Shown one piece after another: positions 42,540-53,424 of a stretch of DNA of 64,000 bases. This stretch comes from Branchiostoma floridae. Taxonomy: Eukaryota > Chordata > Leptocardii > Amphioxiformes > Branchiostomatidae. The DNA is taken from NCBI RefSeq assembly GCF_000003815.2, contig NC_049984.1, forward strand, positions 21,577,825-21,641,824, read 5' to 3'. Both the position numbers and the translations under genes were made by a program. The notes beneath the pieces are model-generated. The model saw only the letters and a list, made by a program, of their open reading frames with translations. It did not search any database and was not told where the DNA came from. Position 1 is the stretch's first letter. Every line of letters begins with the position of its first letter.

Positions 42540-43745
42540 AAAATCAGAAGCTTTCTGTCATGTCAAACTCTTACATACAAATAATGGTTACAGCATCAAG
42601 TGATATTCAACTGCATATGATGCATTCAGGTTTTCATAAACAACAAACATGATTTTTCCAACAGCCTCGGCGAACTCTACAAATACACCTTTCAGAGAGG
42701 GCCATGAAAGGTGAGGGACCGCTGTGCTCTCTTTCTCTAAGCAGGCCTTCAGAGGCCATTTCCTTCAATTAGGGCTCTCACTGCCAATTTGCCTGACAAG
42801 TGGGGCCATGAGGTTGCCGTCCGCGATGACTGACCTGACAAGTGTGGCCATGGGGTTGCCATGTGCGAGCACGAACTCATGGGAAGTGAATCAACAACTG
42901 TGCAATACAGTGTTTTCTACAGTTTTGTTGTTATGTTTGCTGCCAGTGCAGTTCTTCAGCTGGCGTACATGTCCTACTGCCCACCTACGGTTTCACCGCG
43001 CCATGTCTCTATCATGTATCATGTTTTGCATTAAATCTTTACCAAAAGCCATTTGTATGCCTGTACAAATGCTTTTCTTCTGCTAAAAGTAGAAAATGTG
43101 ATGGGTGAATGGCCCACAATTCCTGTGGGGCCCGAAGAGCGAGTGGCCGCAGTTGCAAGAGGGTCTTCAAGAACCACCATATAGGGACCCAGAAGTCAAA
43201 GTGAACGCCGTTCAAATAGAAGAACCAATGTTCTGTTCTGTTGGGAGAAGATCAAAGGTAAAATGGCTTTCCCATGTGCAACACAGCTCACAACTTAATG
43301 TTCATGCAGCAACAAATTAATCTCTATGGTTTGCCCATCACAAATTTCCATGTTGGGACAAGAGGAAACAACACGGAGTACATCCAGGCAGGTGTTGAAC
43401 TCTTCTCACCCTTTTCAGTGGTAGGAACCACCCCAAGTATCAGCTTATCGACATGTATGACTTCTTCATTGCAATGACTGTTTGCAATGGTGCTACCTGG
43501 TTTTTCCGTACAAACGTGCAAATGTGTGGAAAATCATTTTTCAAAACCAGTCATTCTCCACGTAATTTTGTGTCATCCAAATATACCATCCAACATCAAT
43601 GGTAATATTTTTTATATAGTAGATTGTCAGAATTGTACCCAACTTGAATACAAGCTGGAGAAAAAATATCTAACAAATATTAACATTACTATACCAACAT
43701 CTGAAAGAAATTCACCTGCTGGTAAGTTCAGCCTTGCCATAACTC
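42540..43745. other. Unassigned region
   Basis: Several ORFs of 60-120 codons on both strands (42724-43086, 43105-43320, 43487-43750) with no recognised domain. The 42724 ORF is hydrophobic but does not show clean membrane segments. Confidence 0.35.
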
Positions 43746-43746
43746 T

Positions 43747-44240
43747 ATGAAGGAAAATGAATTTGCACTTCTGAGGTATGATAACAATAATTACAACAAG
43801 AATAATGACATGCTGAATCACAAGAGAGCCAACTGCAGAGCCCAGTGCTTTGATGGTGCTGGAAACATGACCAGAGTCGAGAATGGTTGCACATTTAATT
43901 TCCAAAGGGTTGCAAACAGAGCACCGTATTTCCACTAAGCCAGCAACGACTTGACCTTGCCATGTGCAAGGCCTACTAGGTACCATACAACTACTTCACG
44001 ATAAATAGTTGGTATTTTCCCTAAATATTCGCCAAAGGGGCAGCGCGAACTGGAGAGAGCGACACTGACAGTCAATGGAGAAAGGAATGCCGCTGATCAG
44101 AAGGCACTGGCGAAGACCAAGATTACGCCCATGTGTGAAACCCGCTGGGTGGAAAAGCACACCTGCTTTGAGGACTTCATAAGCCCCTCTTAGACTGCCT
44201 GGATGCCATCACGTTAGAAGCAGATTGGGATGACAAAGTA
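43747..44240 (+). pseudogene. hAT-family transposase fragment
   Basis: In one frame (43747 phase), interrupted by stops, the segment reads NCRAQCFDGAGNMTRVENGC, FQRVANRAPYFH, ASNDLTLPC, IVGIFPKYSPKGQRELE and then MCETRWVEKHTCFEDFISP. This is the central part of hAT transposases of the ZMYM/P52rIPK-like type ('CRgQcYDGAanMsG..nG....fq...p.A.y.HC.sH.LNL', 'C.TRWveRh..f..f'). The conserved HC after APYF is replaced by H-stop, and a further stop follows at about 44008. The next segment (LDCLDAITLEADWDD) is one frame away. Inactive. Confidence 0.75.
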
Positions 44241-44689
44241 GACTGCCATTGCTTTTTCGTATACCTGTTCTGATTATGTATATTGTAACAGAAACTCAGT
44301 TCACATGTTATAGTGCGGCTGACGAGCCGTTAAGCGTTGACCCTGTACGTGGAATCCTTCAATAACTCCTGTCTACAGTAAGTGGATAAAAGAATCTTCA
44401 CTACATTTCGAAATCGCTTTGACAGGAGGAATGTAGTGTGTTGCCAACATAGAAGCCGTGACAATTCCGATAAGTAAGAGCTCCCTGATGGGACAAGACC
44501 AACCTTGGAAAAAAACTGACAAACGGAATTTTCAAGGTCAAAATCTGGAACACCAAAAAACATTTCTGTATCATTTCAAAAAAGGAATATCGATGCACAA
44601 AAACTATTAGATGAACAGTGGTGAACACACCACGCACGAGGACCAGCTCCCACTGACACTACAGCAAGTGTCGGCATCTGTAAAAATGT

Positions 44690-45352
44690 GACATATTGTT
44701 TGGCCTAATTGCTGTATCGTATGGGGCAAGAAAGCAGTTCGTATCCTTCTTACAACACCTCGGTCCGTCCAAAAGTTGGGACAGGCTAATGGCTTTCATG
44801 GGCAAAAGGCTTGATAGCTTTCAAGCAGTTATCGACGAAAAGTTTGGTGACGGTGGCCCCGTGATGTTTGCCTATGACAATATAAATATTCTCTAGGCTG
44901 TCCGTCACATTAGAGTTCTGAAAGGCAAGGCACACATGTGGAATTTCCCAGTGCGGATGACCATTAAGCCAAATTTGGAAGGAATCGCGGAACTGATCTC
45001 AGCCAAGGAGACTGCAGAGATGCCCCAGAAACCTGTAGAAGACTTGAGTGCTAATGATGTTTTCCTCCACTCCCATCCAGATTTGGAACAGGTATGGGAA
45101 CAAGCTCAAGATGACTACTACTTGGACCTGCTTGATACAGCCATGAACAAACTCCCCGAAGACATACGAGACCAGACACAAAACCACAGCACAGCAGACA
45201 TCTTGGCTATACAAACAAGATCTCAAGAACTCTCAAACCTACACAATTCGACAAAGATCTGCAAATTCTCCATACTCTATGGCGCAAATCTTACGACGGA
45301 AAACTTGGTCGAAAGGACAACTGTATCAATTTGTCTGCACATATGTGCATAA
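44690..45352 (+). pseudogene. DUF6589-like N-terminal region
   Basis: The first ORF (44696-44896) ends VMFAYDNINIL before a TAG; the next frame continues AVRHIRVLKGKAHMWNFPVR and MTIKPNLEGI (44936-45352), then an acidic helical stretch PDLEQVWEQAQDDYYLDLLD. The pattern 'f..DN.nil..vRh.R....hm.nf..r.aik' fits the segment preceding the DUF6589 core in multicopy invertebrate proteins. Stop and frame change indicate decay. The core domain itself is seen at 47400-47990, possibly the same locus split by insertion. Confidence 0.45.
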
Positions 45353-46690
45353 AGGCACTGTTTAAGCCACATAAGACTCTACTCACTGGTACATTAACCT
45401 TTTTCTATGTTATATATATTCAATTCAGTATAAAAGTTCTTGCTTTCAAAGCACCATGTAATTGAAAATAATAGTCTACTTAAAATGATTCCTCAAATAT
45501 ACGATTCTTCCACAACACTTCCTCAAAAACATCTTTGGACTGTATGTTCGAGTATCAAATAGCAATATTGTGGTAATTGATACACAATCGGAAAGAGGGT
45601 ATATGTGCATTAACTTCATTTTGGAAGAAACATTGCAGGTTATGGTTATTTGAAAAAGCAAATAAAACAGCTTGGGTCCATGGTCCTCAAATTCAAATTA
45701 AGAAAGACTGATGACCCTTTTTACATCAAAGAGGACAAAGAGTTAAGAACACCCTGAAGCTGTCCGAGCAGCAAGCGGTAGTGGGGTTGACAGTTTAGAG
45801 GCCTGTAACAAGGACACAGGACAACACAATTCCCTCAACATCGAGGGGGCACTTGGTGATAGTGGGAGGAGGGATAGTGTCCATGTTCAATCCTATTTAC
45901 AGGTGTGGCTCTCTATACCTTTTTGCCTCACACAACAATACATTATACAGTACATTGTCTGAGTTTTATTTCATGCAATTACACTGAAAAAGCACAATGA
46001 AAAGGTACTTGCGTGTAAGGTCAAAGCAGCTGTTTTGTGACTATTTTTCAGTGATTAAGAAGCCTGTATATTAGATCCATACACAGAAACGGAAAAAACA
46101 AAAGTGCCCAGCAAACCTCAAACAACATGACGGACTGAAGGGAATGAAGAACTTGCTGGCAGGAAGATTGCGAAGCTACCGGCAAACAAGGTCTTTGTCA
46201 GTCACATAGTTACTGGTGGGGATAGACACTTTTCAAGGGGGCTCAATGCTGTGATGATGGAGGCAAGAGGGAAACGTACCAAACATCTGAGACTTTGTAC
46301 ACACGAGCAGGAGCATAGCCAAAGCTGTCCGCAATGTAAAGTGGAGTCGACAAATGTTCCCTGGTGCAACAGCTGTCAAGACACAAGGTTAAGTCTAGAT
46401 TTACGGAAGAGCTGCGTGTACGACTCCATACTGAACATGACAATGTTTACTGAAGATTTCATTTCATTTTCCTTTGTTTCTCAGGAAATACCTTGAGGTT
46501 GAGCATGAACGCAAGACAGGAAAGAAACTGTACACGTACGCGGGATCAACGAAAAGCCGTTCCTGCCATTGTTGGCATGAATGTCATTGGGCCATGTGCG
46601 AACGAACTTTTTTTGGAATTCGGGAGAGGTTATTCCGCAAGGATAGAAGTAGATGCGGGGAAACAATGGCAAAGAGCATTTAAAACGCAC
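45353..46690. other. Unassigned; exon-like pieces near 46150-46500
   Basis: 45360-46100 is AT-rich with no gene. Around 46150-46480 one plus frame reads LAGRKIAKLPANKVFVSHIV, and later a Cys-rich patch SQSCPQCKVESTNVPWCNSC that could bind zinc, followed by acceptor TTTGTTTCTCAG at about 46491. The ORF at 46493-46750 is unidentified. Confidence 0.3.
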
Positions 46691-46725
46691 GAAAATGTCC
46701 AACGCACGAAGATTCTCCATCAGAT

Positions 46726-46953
46726 GTGGCAAAGTACAGCGAGTGGTTGAGAAGCAAAGTTCACAGATTCAGGAATAAAACAAACCCTGATATTTCACTT
46801 CATTCAAAGACTCCAAACAAGCATTTAACAAGTCAACAGCTCCTGGCCAAGACAGCAGACCTCAAGCGGGCAGAGAAGAACCTACAGAAGACCATTGCTT
46901 CTGTAACAAAGAGAGGTCAAGAAGAAAGATGCCATGTAAACGAGCTTCTCTAA
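46726..46953 (+). CDS. Coiled-coil ORF
   Basis: 75 codons with SWLRSKVHRFRNKTNP-like basic start and LAKTADLKRAEKNLQKTIAS heptads, ending in the first unit of a 62-bp tandem repeat. Likely the coiled-coil region that precedes a DUF6589-type core in the same family. Start uncertain. Confidence 0.35.
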   Translation: MAKYSEWLRSKVHRFRNKTNPDISLHSKTPNKHLTSQQLLAKTADLKRAEKNLQKTIASVTKRGQEERCHVNELL

Positions 46954-47100
46954 CAAAGAGTCGTGTCGTGAAAGAAGTCGAGAAAGAAGGATGCCATGTA
47001 AACGAGCTTCTCTAACAAAGAGTCGTGTCGGGGAAGAAGTGAAGAAGGAAGGATGCCATGTGAACGAGCTTCTCTAACAAAAGAGTCGTGTCGGATAAGA
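46916..47100 (+). repeat. 62-bp tandem triplication
   Basis: GATGCCATGTAAACGAGCTT begins at 46928, 46990 and 47052, followed each time by CTCTAACAAAGAGTCGTGTCG. The 62-bp period is not a codon multiple, so the coding frame entering it is destroyed after unit 1. Confidence 0.92.
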
Positions 47101-47389
47101 GGTTGTTTTAGACACTTGTCTTTCTGTTATATGTAGAACATGATGGTGTGACGGTAAGGGATGCCCTTGTCTTTTCAAAACTGGATGAGCTCGAGTACGA
47201 ACCGCCGGGTGGATGCCCAGTGTGGCAAATGATTAAGTTTAACTCGTGTGAAGAGGGATGCAGCTGTTTCGCCATGCATGTTGACACTGAACCTTCCAGA
47301 ACACATGAACAGTCGGGCACAAGGGGAATTCGGTAGCAGGAGTGAAAGTGGAGGGAGAGAGGGCGACAGAAGTGAAGACCGCCCCTCTA

Positions 47390-47993
47390 TGAGAGAGGAT
47401 ATGGCAACGATTGCCTCCAGAATAGTGGTAAATCACATGCCGTTTTACAAAAAATACTTCGAAGACTGTGTGGAACATATCACACATACATGTATTCTAA
47501 ACAGGCAAAGCTAAAATCACACATTATGCCTTTAGGGAACCTAGAGAAGAACGAATCCAAACATGACGACATGATAGCCATATTAGAGGAGTACCAAAAG
47601 TATGTGCCACACGGGATAAAGATTCCATTGGAAGGTGATGGCCTGTCAAACATGCGAGGGGTAGAATCACAGGATGCAAGAGCAGATGGGGCAACTGCAG
47701 CAGACAGGCTGGAGGGCATTCAGCTTGTTACCATAGAGTGGCATGCACGTGTGGCAGCTTTACAAGATGTATACAATGCTTATTATGACCCTAAATCAGC
47801 CAGAGAAAAGGACACACTGTTTCAACTGAGTAACCGATTTGATCGAAGGATTGTAACAAAATCAACCAATGACTCATTCAACCCAAATCGAGAGTTCCTG
47901 AACTTTGTGTCCTCTGGGTACCTTATCTTGGCAGTGATGGAGAGCCTCTCAGCATCCCTGTCCATACAGGCCCGCGAGGAGAGACTCCTATAA
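47390..47993 (+). CDS. DUF6589-domain exon
   Basis: A first frame (to 47514) reads RIVVNHMPFYKKYFEDCVEH and then shifts by one base near 47480. The second frame, 167 codons from 47490, is open: SKQAKLKSHIMPLGNLEKNE, DDMIAILEEYQKYVP, LEGDGLSNMRG, DRLEGIQLVTIEWHA, SAREKDTLFQLSNRFDRR. This follows the DUF6589 order 'S...kS.v.pLgi..kNE...dDM..iL..l..yvP', 'GDqLt.eR', 'dRLegl.p...dfHa', 'GTLyqLrn...r'. Function unknown; the domain is very common in multicopy, transposon-associated proteins of fungi and invertebrates. The frame runs straight into the 42-bp minisatellite. Confidence 0.65.
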
Positions 47994-48658
47994 GCATCCC
48001 TGTCCATACAGGCCCGCGAGGAGAGACGCCTGTCAGCGTCCCTGTCCATACAGGCCCGCGAGGAGAGACGCCTGTCAGCATCCCTGTCCATGCAGGCCCG
48101 CGAGGAGAGACTCCTGTCAGCGTCCCTGTCCATACAGGCCCGCGAGGAAGAGATTCCTGTCAGCGTCCCTGTCCATGCAGGCCCGCGAGGAGAGACTCCT
48201 GTCAGCGTCCCTGTCCATACAGGCCCGCGAGGAGAGACTCCTGTCAGCGTCCCTGTCCATACAGGCCCGCGAGGAGAGACTCCTGTCAGCGTCCCTGTCC
48301 ATACAGGCCCGCGGGGAGAGCCTCTCAGCATCCCTGTCCATACAGGCCCGCGAGGAGAGATTCATGTAAGCATCCCTGTCCATACAGGCCCGCGAGGAGA
48401 GACTCCTGTCAGCGTCCCTGTCCATACAGGCCCGCGAGGAGAGCCTCTCAGCATCCCTGTCCATACAGGCCCGCGAGGAGAGATTCATGTAAGCATCCCT
48501 GTCCATACAGGCCCGCGAGGAGAGACTCCTGTCAGCGTCCCTGTCCATACAGGCCCGCGAGGAGAGCCTCTCAGCATCCCTGTCCATACAGGCCCGCGAG
48601 GAAGAGATTCCTGTAAGCATCCCTGTCCATACAGGCCCGCGAGGAGAGATTCCTATTG
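47945..48658 (+). repeat. 42-bp (39-bp variant) coding minisatellite, about 17 copies
   Basis: Units built on CAGCGTCCCTGTCCATACAG plus GCCCGCGAGGAGAGACTCCT repeat at 42 bp; shorter variants (GAGAGCCTCTCAG) are 39 bp. The DUF6589 frame enters it as SLSASLSIQAREERLL and stops after the first unit. Other frames remain open for 160-190 codons (VSVPVHTGPRGETP units). Unit lengths of 14 and 13 codons preserve reading frame. Confidence 0.95.
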
Positions 48659-48989
48659 GCTCGATCAGCTGTAGCCCACGTTATGGCATAATTATTATGG
48701 CATGGGTAATTATTTTCAATCAATTCGCCTCTTAAGGACGAAAATCCAAATCTACGAAGGCAGGCCTCTCCCTCGCGGAGATCGACACAAGGACGTCGAC
48801 CATCAAGATTTACCGCGACAGAGCAAAGGAAGGCATCGTCTGCTTGGTTGGAAAACACCATTACACTTACGAGCCTGTTGGCAACCATTCGACGAAAGGA
48901 CAACCCTTGTAACAAAGTCATTGACACATTGAACAGGAGGTCCAAACTTAGTCTGGTAACAGTGGATGGCCACGGTATGAAAAAACGAG

Positions 48990-50062
48990 TTCCCAAGGTA
49001 CATGTACCAAAATACTAAGGAATATGAACAGAAGGTCAACCGTCAGCAACAACTGGGTCCGACGTGGTTGGAAGGAGTGTGGGGTATCCCTGAAACACGC
49101 AAACCAGCGGTTGTTCGGAAGGAACGAATAATCGAATTCTTGAACATTATCCGTGTCAGGATGTACTTTGAGAAAACAATGAAGGTAAAAGATGTCAACA
49201 TCATCACCAGGGACCAAATGCCTCTCCACCGCAATGTAACAGCCGCACAGTAAACGTTGACATTAAAGGACTGTCCCACCTACGTTAAAGAAAACTACAT
49301 GCTGTCAAGGGAGAGAGTGTCCATCTTTACTCAAGTCTGCAGCAAGACTGGCCTGGCGATGCGCCCACAGTTTGTGTTCAAGGGAAGGGCACAATTCTCC
49401 AGGGTAGGCTGTAACGTCCAGGGAGTGTCTACGCACTAGAGACCTAAAGGTTCTTACAGGATGGACACCATGAAAACAACCATCAAAACCCTTCCCAACT
49501 TGAAGGCCCAGAACATATTCAGCCCAAAATAGTGGTCTATCTACATTCTGGATTACTCCTCAGTCCACGTAACAGAGGAGGTAGGGTGGGATTTGCTGTT
49601 AGTGTTTATGGGTGGGGCATCCCAGGAGACGTACAAGTTAACGACACCCAACGACATCATAACCTCAATGCTACATACAGGCAGCGAGACTCAGAGCTGA
49701 TGATGCAGCAGCTTAGTGATGACTCGCTGAAGATCCTGTCTTCCAAGGATGACATGATGAGGATGATTATTGACAGTTGGGACTCCATTGACATCGGCAT
49801 CTCGGCTACAAACTCAACTGCCACACATTCGACCTCTTCCGCCAATGAGCACTCCGCTCGACCCGACCCCGGCTTATCACGTCTAGCGAAAATGAGAGAA
49901 TTGGATATAAGTGAGAATGGGACTGGTGATGTCTCTCGCCACCATCCTCCACATCTTCAGGAGTTGGACTTGCTATGGACAATGGCCGATCACACCGTGG
50001 ATATGGTCCGCTTGCACCGTTATCATGAGCGACACGTGTCTGATCTGAACAGCATAACTTGA
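48990..50062 (+). pseudogene. DDE transposase (DDE_1-like), frame broken
   Basis: One frame from 49002 reads LEGVWGIPETRKPAVVRKER, then DVNIITRDQMPLHRNVTAAQ, a TAA, TLKDCPTYVKENYMLSRERV, PQFVFKGRAQFS, a TAG, KGSYRMDTMKTTIKTLPN and IYILDYSSVHVTEEVG. After a frameshift at about 49590 the second ORF (to 50062) gives VYGWGIPGDVQVNDTQRHHN, LNATYRQRDSELMMQQL and DDMMRMIIDSWDSIDI. The order 'DQmpl', 'pefVFKG', 'yvLDdySvH', 'GG.tgd.QvNDt..H..lk..YR..e' is the core of a DDE_1-type transposase family; the superfamily (pogo/Tc5-like) is uncertain. Three stops and one frameshift inactivate it. Confidence 0.75.
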
Positions 50063-50206
50063 GAGGCCCTTGATGAACCGTGGTAATATTTGTAGGTGGG
50101 TTGGGGTCAGGACAACGAATGTCAAGTTTTACAATAGGTTTCTTAGCGGCTTTTTGAGCTGCAGTGGAAATTCCGTTTCTGATATCTTCTAAATCTTATT
50201 TTCCAG

Positions 50207-50458
50207 GATACTGAGCACCGCCAAGTTCACCAAGAAGACACAGAACAGTGCAACTGTCAGGGTGCCTGTAACTGTACCATTGTAGTCTCCACTCCCAGCT
50301 CCTATCAGTCCAGTCCGCCGGGGTTGCAAAACTACCACCTGTCAAGCCCGAGCACATACCAACCCAGTCCGAAAGTGACGAAATTCCATCTCTCCAGCCA
50401 GGCACAGTATCAACCAGGTCCCGTCGCAGACCGTTATGACATCTCCATTAATTACTGA
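50207..50458 (+). CDS. Terminal exon, Cys-containing Pro/Ser/Tyr-rich tail
   Basis: The acceptor TTATTTTCCAG ends at 50206. The following frame is open for 83 codons to TGA: QEDTEQCNCQGACNCT, then SSYQSSPPGLQNYHLSSPST and YQPSPKVTKFHLSSQ. There is no ATG, as expected of an internal or last exon. It lies 145 bp after the DDE transposase ORF, so it may be the final exon of that protein or of an unrelated gene. CxCxxxCxC could chelate metal. Confidence 0.4.
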   Translation, partial: DTEHRQVHQEDTEQCNCQGACNCTIVVSTPSSYQSSPPGLQNYHLSSPSTYQPSPKVTKFHLSSQAQYQPGPVADRYDISINY

Positions 50459-50499
50459 TTTTGTTTACCCACAGTATCACCGATTTCCCAACTGGCAGC

Positions 50500-50876
50500 G
50501 CCCCTCACAAGCTTTACTTACAGAGAACTCCTGGGCACCTGCCTTGTTTCGGAGTCCTTTATACACCTGCTTTCTCATAAGCGCGTTCTCCATCGTCCAG
50601 ACAACCAGGACGTCGTCCGGATCCTTTCCGGTGACAGCCGAGTCCCGCATCTAAAACATAACGCTGTTACTATCTACTCCTTGTGCACAAATCACTACAT
50701 CCATCTTTCAGCCGAATGGATCCGCAGAGACGAGAACGACAAGGCTGATTATTTATCTAAGACCCACGATGACTATAAGTTGAACCCCACAGTCTTCGAC
50801 AGTTCTCCTCTAGATGGTGGAACCCACACGCACAAGCCACGGACGCATTCACGACCACCTGGGAACGTCTCGTAGC
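50500..50876 (+). pseudogene. DIRS-type RNase H fragment
   Basis: Frames in succession read SLTYRELLGTCLVSESF, RPDNQDVVRILSGDSRVP, NAVTIYSLCTNHYIHLSAEW, IRRDENDKADYLSKTHDDYK, LNPTVFDSSP. This is the RNase H and C-terminal region of DIRS-like polymerases ('DNqdvvrIl..Gsr...L', 'i.l...WipRd.N..AD.lSk..D.dDy.ln...F'). The part upstream (RT palm) is absent, and the tyrosine recombinase is not seen. It could be the other end of the 29.2-kb copy's family but not of that copy itself. Confidence 0.7.
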
Positions 50877-51015
50877 CACATAAGGAAGTATGTTCAGGAA
50901 TCGCTTCAGAACCGAGAAATGGGAGTAAAGCCCTACGGGCGATGTGTCCTCCTTGCTTAACATTCTTTTTTATGCTACCCAGCTGTTCAAGTCCAGGCTA
51001 TGAGTCGCTATTGAG

Positions 51016-51261
51016 GTGCTAAAAGAAGAAGAGTACGAGTTCCTCCGACAATCAGGACAGATCTACATGTCGGGTGAAGAGAGCGACGAGAAAGACAAGT
51101 CCGTCATCTGGGTGAAGCAACCTTCGTGGCCTGCACCCAGACTGACGGACATGGTCCTGAAGTGCCAGGTAGACGGACCAAAACCGGAGAAAGGACCTGG
51201 ATTTCACAGACAGCCTCCAAGAGACAGGACTTGGTGCCGAGATCTACACCTGGACGCCTGA
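51016..51261 (+). CDS. ORF with YEFLRQSGQIYMSGEESDE motif
   Basis: 81 codons: EEEYEFLRQSGQIYMSGEES, DEKDKSVIWVKQPSWPAPRL, then TDMVLKCQVDG and a Pro/Arg-rich end. The 'l..g.dYmS.EEsd......v...pW.s..l..l...ld' pattern is one I recall from multicopy invertebrate proteins, often near a transposase. No catalytic residues evident. A 39-bp-like duplication (AATGAAGATGGACAGGTGCA) follows at 51283 and 51325. Confidence 0.4.
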   Translation: MLKEEEYEFLRQSGQIYMSGEESDEKDKSVIWVKQPSWPAPRLTDMVLKCQVDGPKPEKGPGFHRQPPRDRTWCRDLHLDA

Positions 51262-51439
51262 GACTGACGACGGTATGGGCAATGAAGATGGACAGGTGCA
51301 GGAAAACGAGGAGTTCGTTGACAATGAAGATGGACAGGTGCAGGACGACAACGAGTTCCGTGGTTCCGAGTCAAGTTGATACAGCAGTGAAGAAAAAGAT
51401 GTCAGCAGCATAAAAACATTCGTACCACTTTGTCAATGA

Positions 51440-51800
51440 CAAAGAAATCATGGAGCTCTTTGACGGTAAAGTATGTACAATTGATAAGTGTGGTAAACCA
51501 CTACTGATAACTAAAAACTCGGCCATAACGATAAAATACGAATGTCCAAACGTGCCATGTGGTAGTCTGATCATAAGCTCATGTTGGGAGCAGCATTATG
51601 TTTGAAGGGAACGTTCTCCTCCCTGATGCTATCTTATTTGCAGAACTTTCAAGATGTTTTCTGACATTGAAAATGCAATGAACCTGTAGTGCTTCGGAGA
51701 AACACATTTCTACCACGTCCAGTGGACCTACCTGCTAAAATCTGTCTGGACTACAGAAATGCCAGGGGACCTGCATGCGGCAGGGTATGTTAAAGAATGT
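51440..51800 (+). pseudogene. Kolobok-like transposase fragment
   Basis: The open segment MELFDGKVCTIDKCGKPLLI, KYECPNVPCGSLIISSCWEQ is followed by a stop and then NVLLPDAILFAELS. Other frames continue KMFSDIENAMNL and HFYHVQWTYLLK. The order 'C...C...l........v.C..gh...W.S......gn.ll.aailfsG......i..f......sf...Q..yl.P' is what I know from Kolobok-type transposase relatives. Several stops. Assignment tentative. Confidence 0.35.
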
Positions 51801-52850
51801 TTTGCTTAGTGCCAAGGTCCCGGCAGACTCTATCACATTATATCTGATGTTCTCAAGAGAAAGAAAGTGAAAAAAGACTTATGGTAAAGTTAAGTTTAAG
51901 AAGAACAATCTACAGCTAATCAAAGAGGCCAATCGAGACGTAGCCTATGGATATGGTCTTTGTGCTGTACTCGAGTTAATCAGTCCGACATGTTCCCCAC
52001 TGAAGTAGAGTTTTTAAGCTGTGGTCCAGATAAGGATACACGGCTACTAAGTTTGAGGAGTTGATCAGTTCATGTTCAGAAGAGGATGTGGCATTTCCCT
52101 ACAGGATTCAGACTGTAAACCTGTTTTGGGCCACTGCTGAGGTTGTACTATAGTGCAATTAATAATGGGATATAGGTGCTGCTAGAGAGACTGTTTGGCT
52201 CTTGTTGTTGCCCATATTTGCACAATCCAATAAGAACTATTGTATTGTGGCACTGTCGCATTTTGTAAATGTGACCGTAGCATGGCCAATCGCAACCAGG
52301 ATGATGGTTAAGTGTTAAAGGAAAGGCTGGTCACAATATTGCAAATACAGATGAATATGTTGAATCTTACATTGTGAAGCAGTATTGCTCAGGCCAGACA
52401 ACAATCAAAAGTTTGCTGAGATTGAATGTGAACCTGCAACTGGTTGAAAGTGCGAGGGCTTGCAAATGAGGTGGCTTCGATGTATGTATGCCACACCCAA
52501 AGCGCCATAGTGAACCCTCAGCACTTCCAGACCAGATTCTGGTTTGCATGTATTGCTAAAGGAGCAGTTCTTTCTCCACAAAACTGAACGCCAAAAGGCC
52601 CGGGCATATCCATTCAGTGGCAAGTTTGTTCTACGTGATTGCATTGATGTATATGTAAAAGGCCGTGAAAAGGTCAAGTCCAACTTTGACAGGAAAAGAA
52701 TGATGTGTATCCTCAGAAGGGGCGAGTTTAAACTGTGTACAGGGCAAATGTGCCCGCAGATTGATATACACTCACTAAATGTTTATTCGTAATGTCTTCA
52801 GTTGCGTTTTTTTTAAATGTTTCTGACTTTACAGTAATGACAGCTCTGTG
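51801..52850. other. Unassigned region
   Basis: ORF 52544-52792 (82 codons, basic, ERQKARAYPFSGKFVLRDCI) and short helical pieces near 51890-51990 have no recognised domain. Otherwise AT-rich. Confidence 0.35.
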
Positions 52851-52889
52851 TACAGGGCGGATATTCTCGCAGAATCGTTCCGACCTACA

Positions 52890-53424
52890 AACAAAAGTAG
52901 AGAAGCTGAAAAAGCATAGAGAAAGACAGTGAGTCGGACTCCAGTATTACAGAAAGAAGAAGGCCGAGATGCAGGAAGACCTGACAGTGCTTAAAAAGAA
53001 TGACAAATTCATTGACAAGATGGCCAGCCTCACAAGTACACCTGAAAACAAAGTCCAAAAGTCTAAGGAGCTGTTAGCAAAGTTTTAAAAAAACAATGGC
53101 TGACGGTGCTTCTAGTCAAAAGATGTTCAACCGGCTAGTTGAGGCCTATATAGAGCGGAAGTGTTGCCAGATGTGATTCAGAACTGGAGTGAGCTGGATG
53201 GGCCAACGAGAGAAAAGATGGCCAAAATGAATCACATGTACTGCAATTTGCATGCCCTCATAGGGTTTGCAACGTATGCAGACGAGGCCCTCCACAAACT
53301 TGAAGGTGTATGGCGGTTAAAGTTAAAGGTGTATGACGCCTTTGATGGTGTCAAATATGAAAACAAAAGTTGTGCTGCAATTGGAGTATCAGATATTGGC
53401 ACAATTGCTAGATTTATAGCATAA
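52890..53424 (+). CDS. Coiled coil followed by KMNHMYCNLHALIGFA domain
   Basis: Before 53090 the frames carry helical stretches (KVEKLKKHRERQ, YYRKKKAEMQEDLTVLKK) broken by stops. The ORF 53161-53424 reads WSELDGPTREKMAKMNHMYC, NLHALIGFATYADEALHKLE and SCAAIGVSDIGTIARFIA. The block 'l....r..m.kmN.fyCgLH.lv..a..a...l...e' is one I recall as following coiled coils in multicopy lancelet proteins, and it would be the C-terminal neighbour of the module at 26.5 kb. Function unknown. Upstream parts are decayed, and the C-terminus ends at an in-frame TAA. Confidence 0.45.

Noticed and set aside
48117-48620. Minus-strand ORFs with SSRACMDRDA repeats
   Set aside because: Antisense of the 42-bp coding minisatellite.
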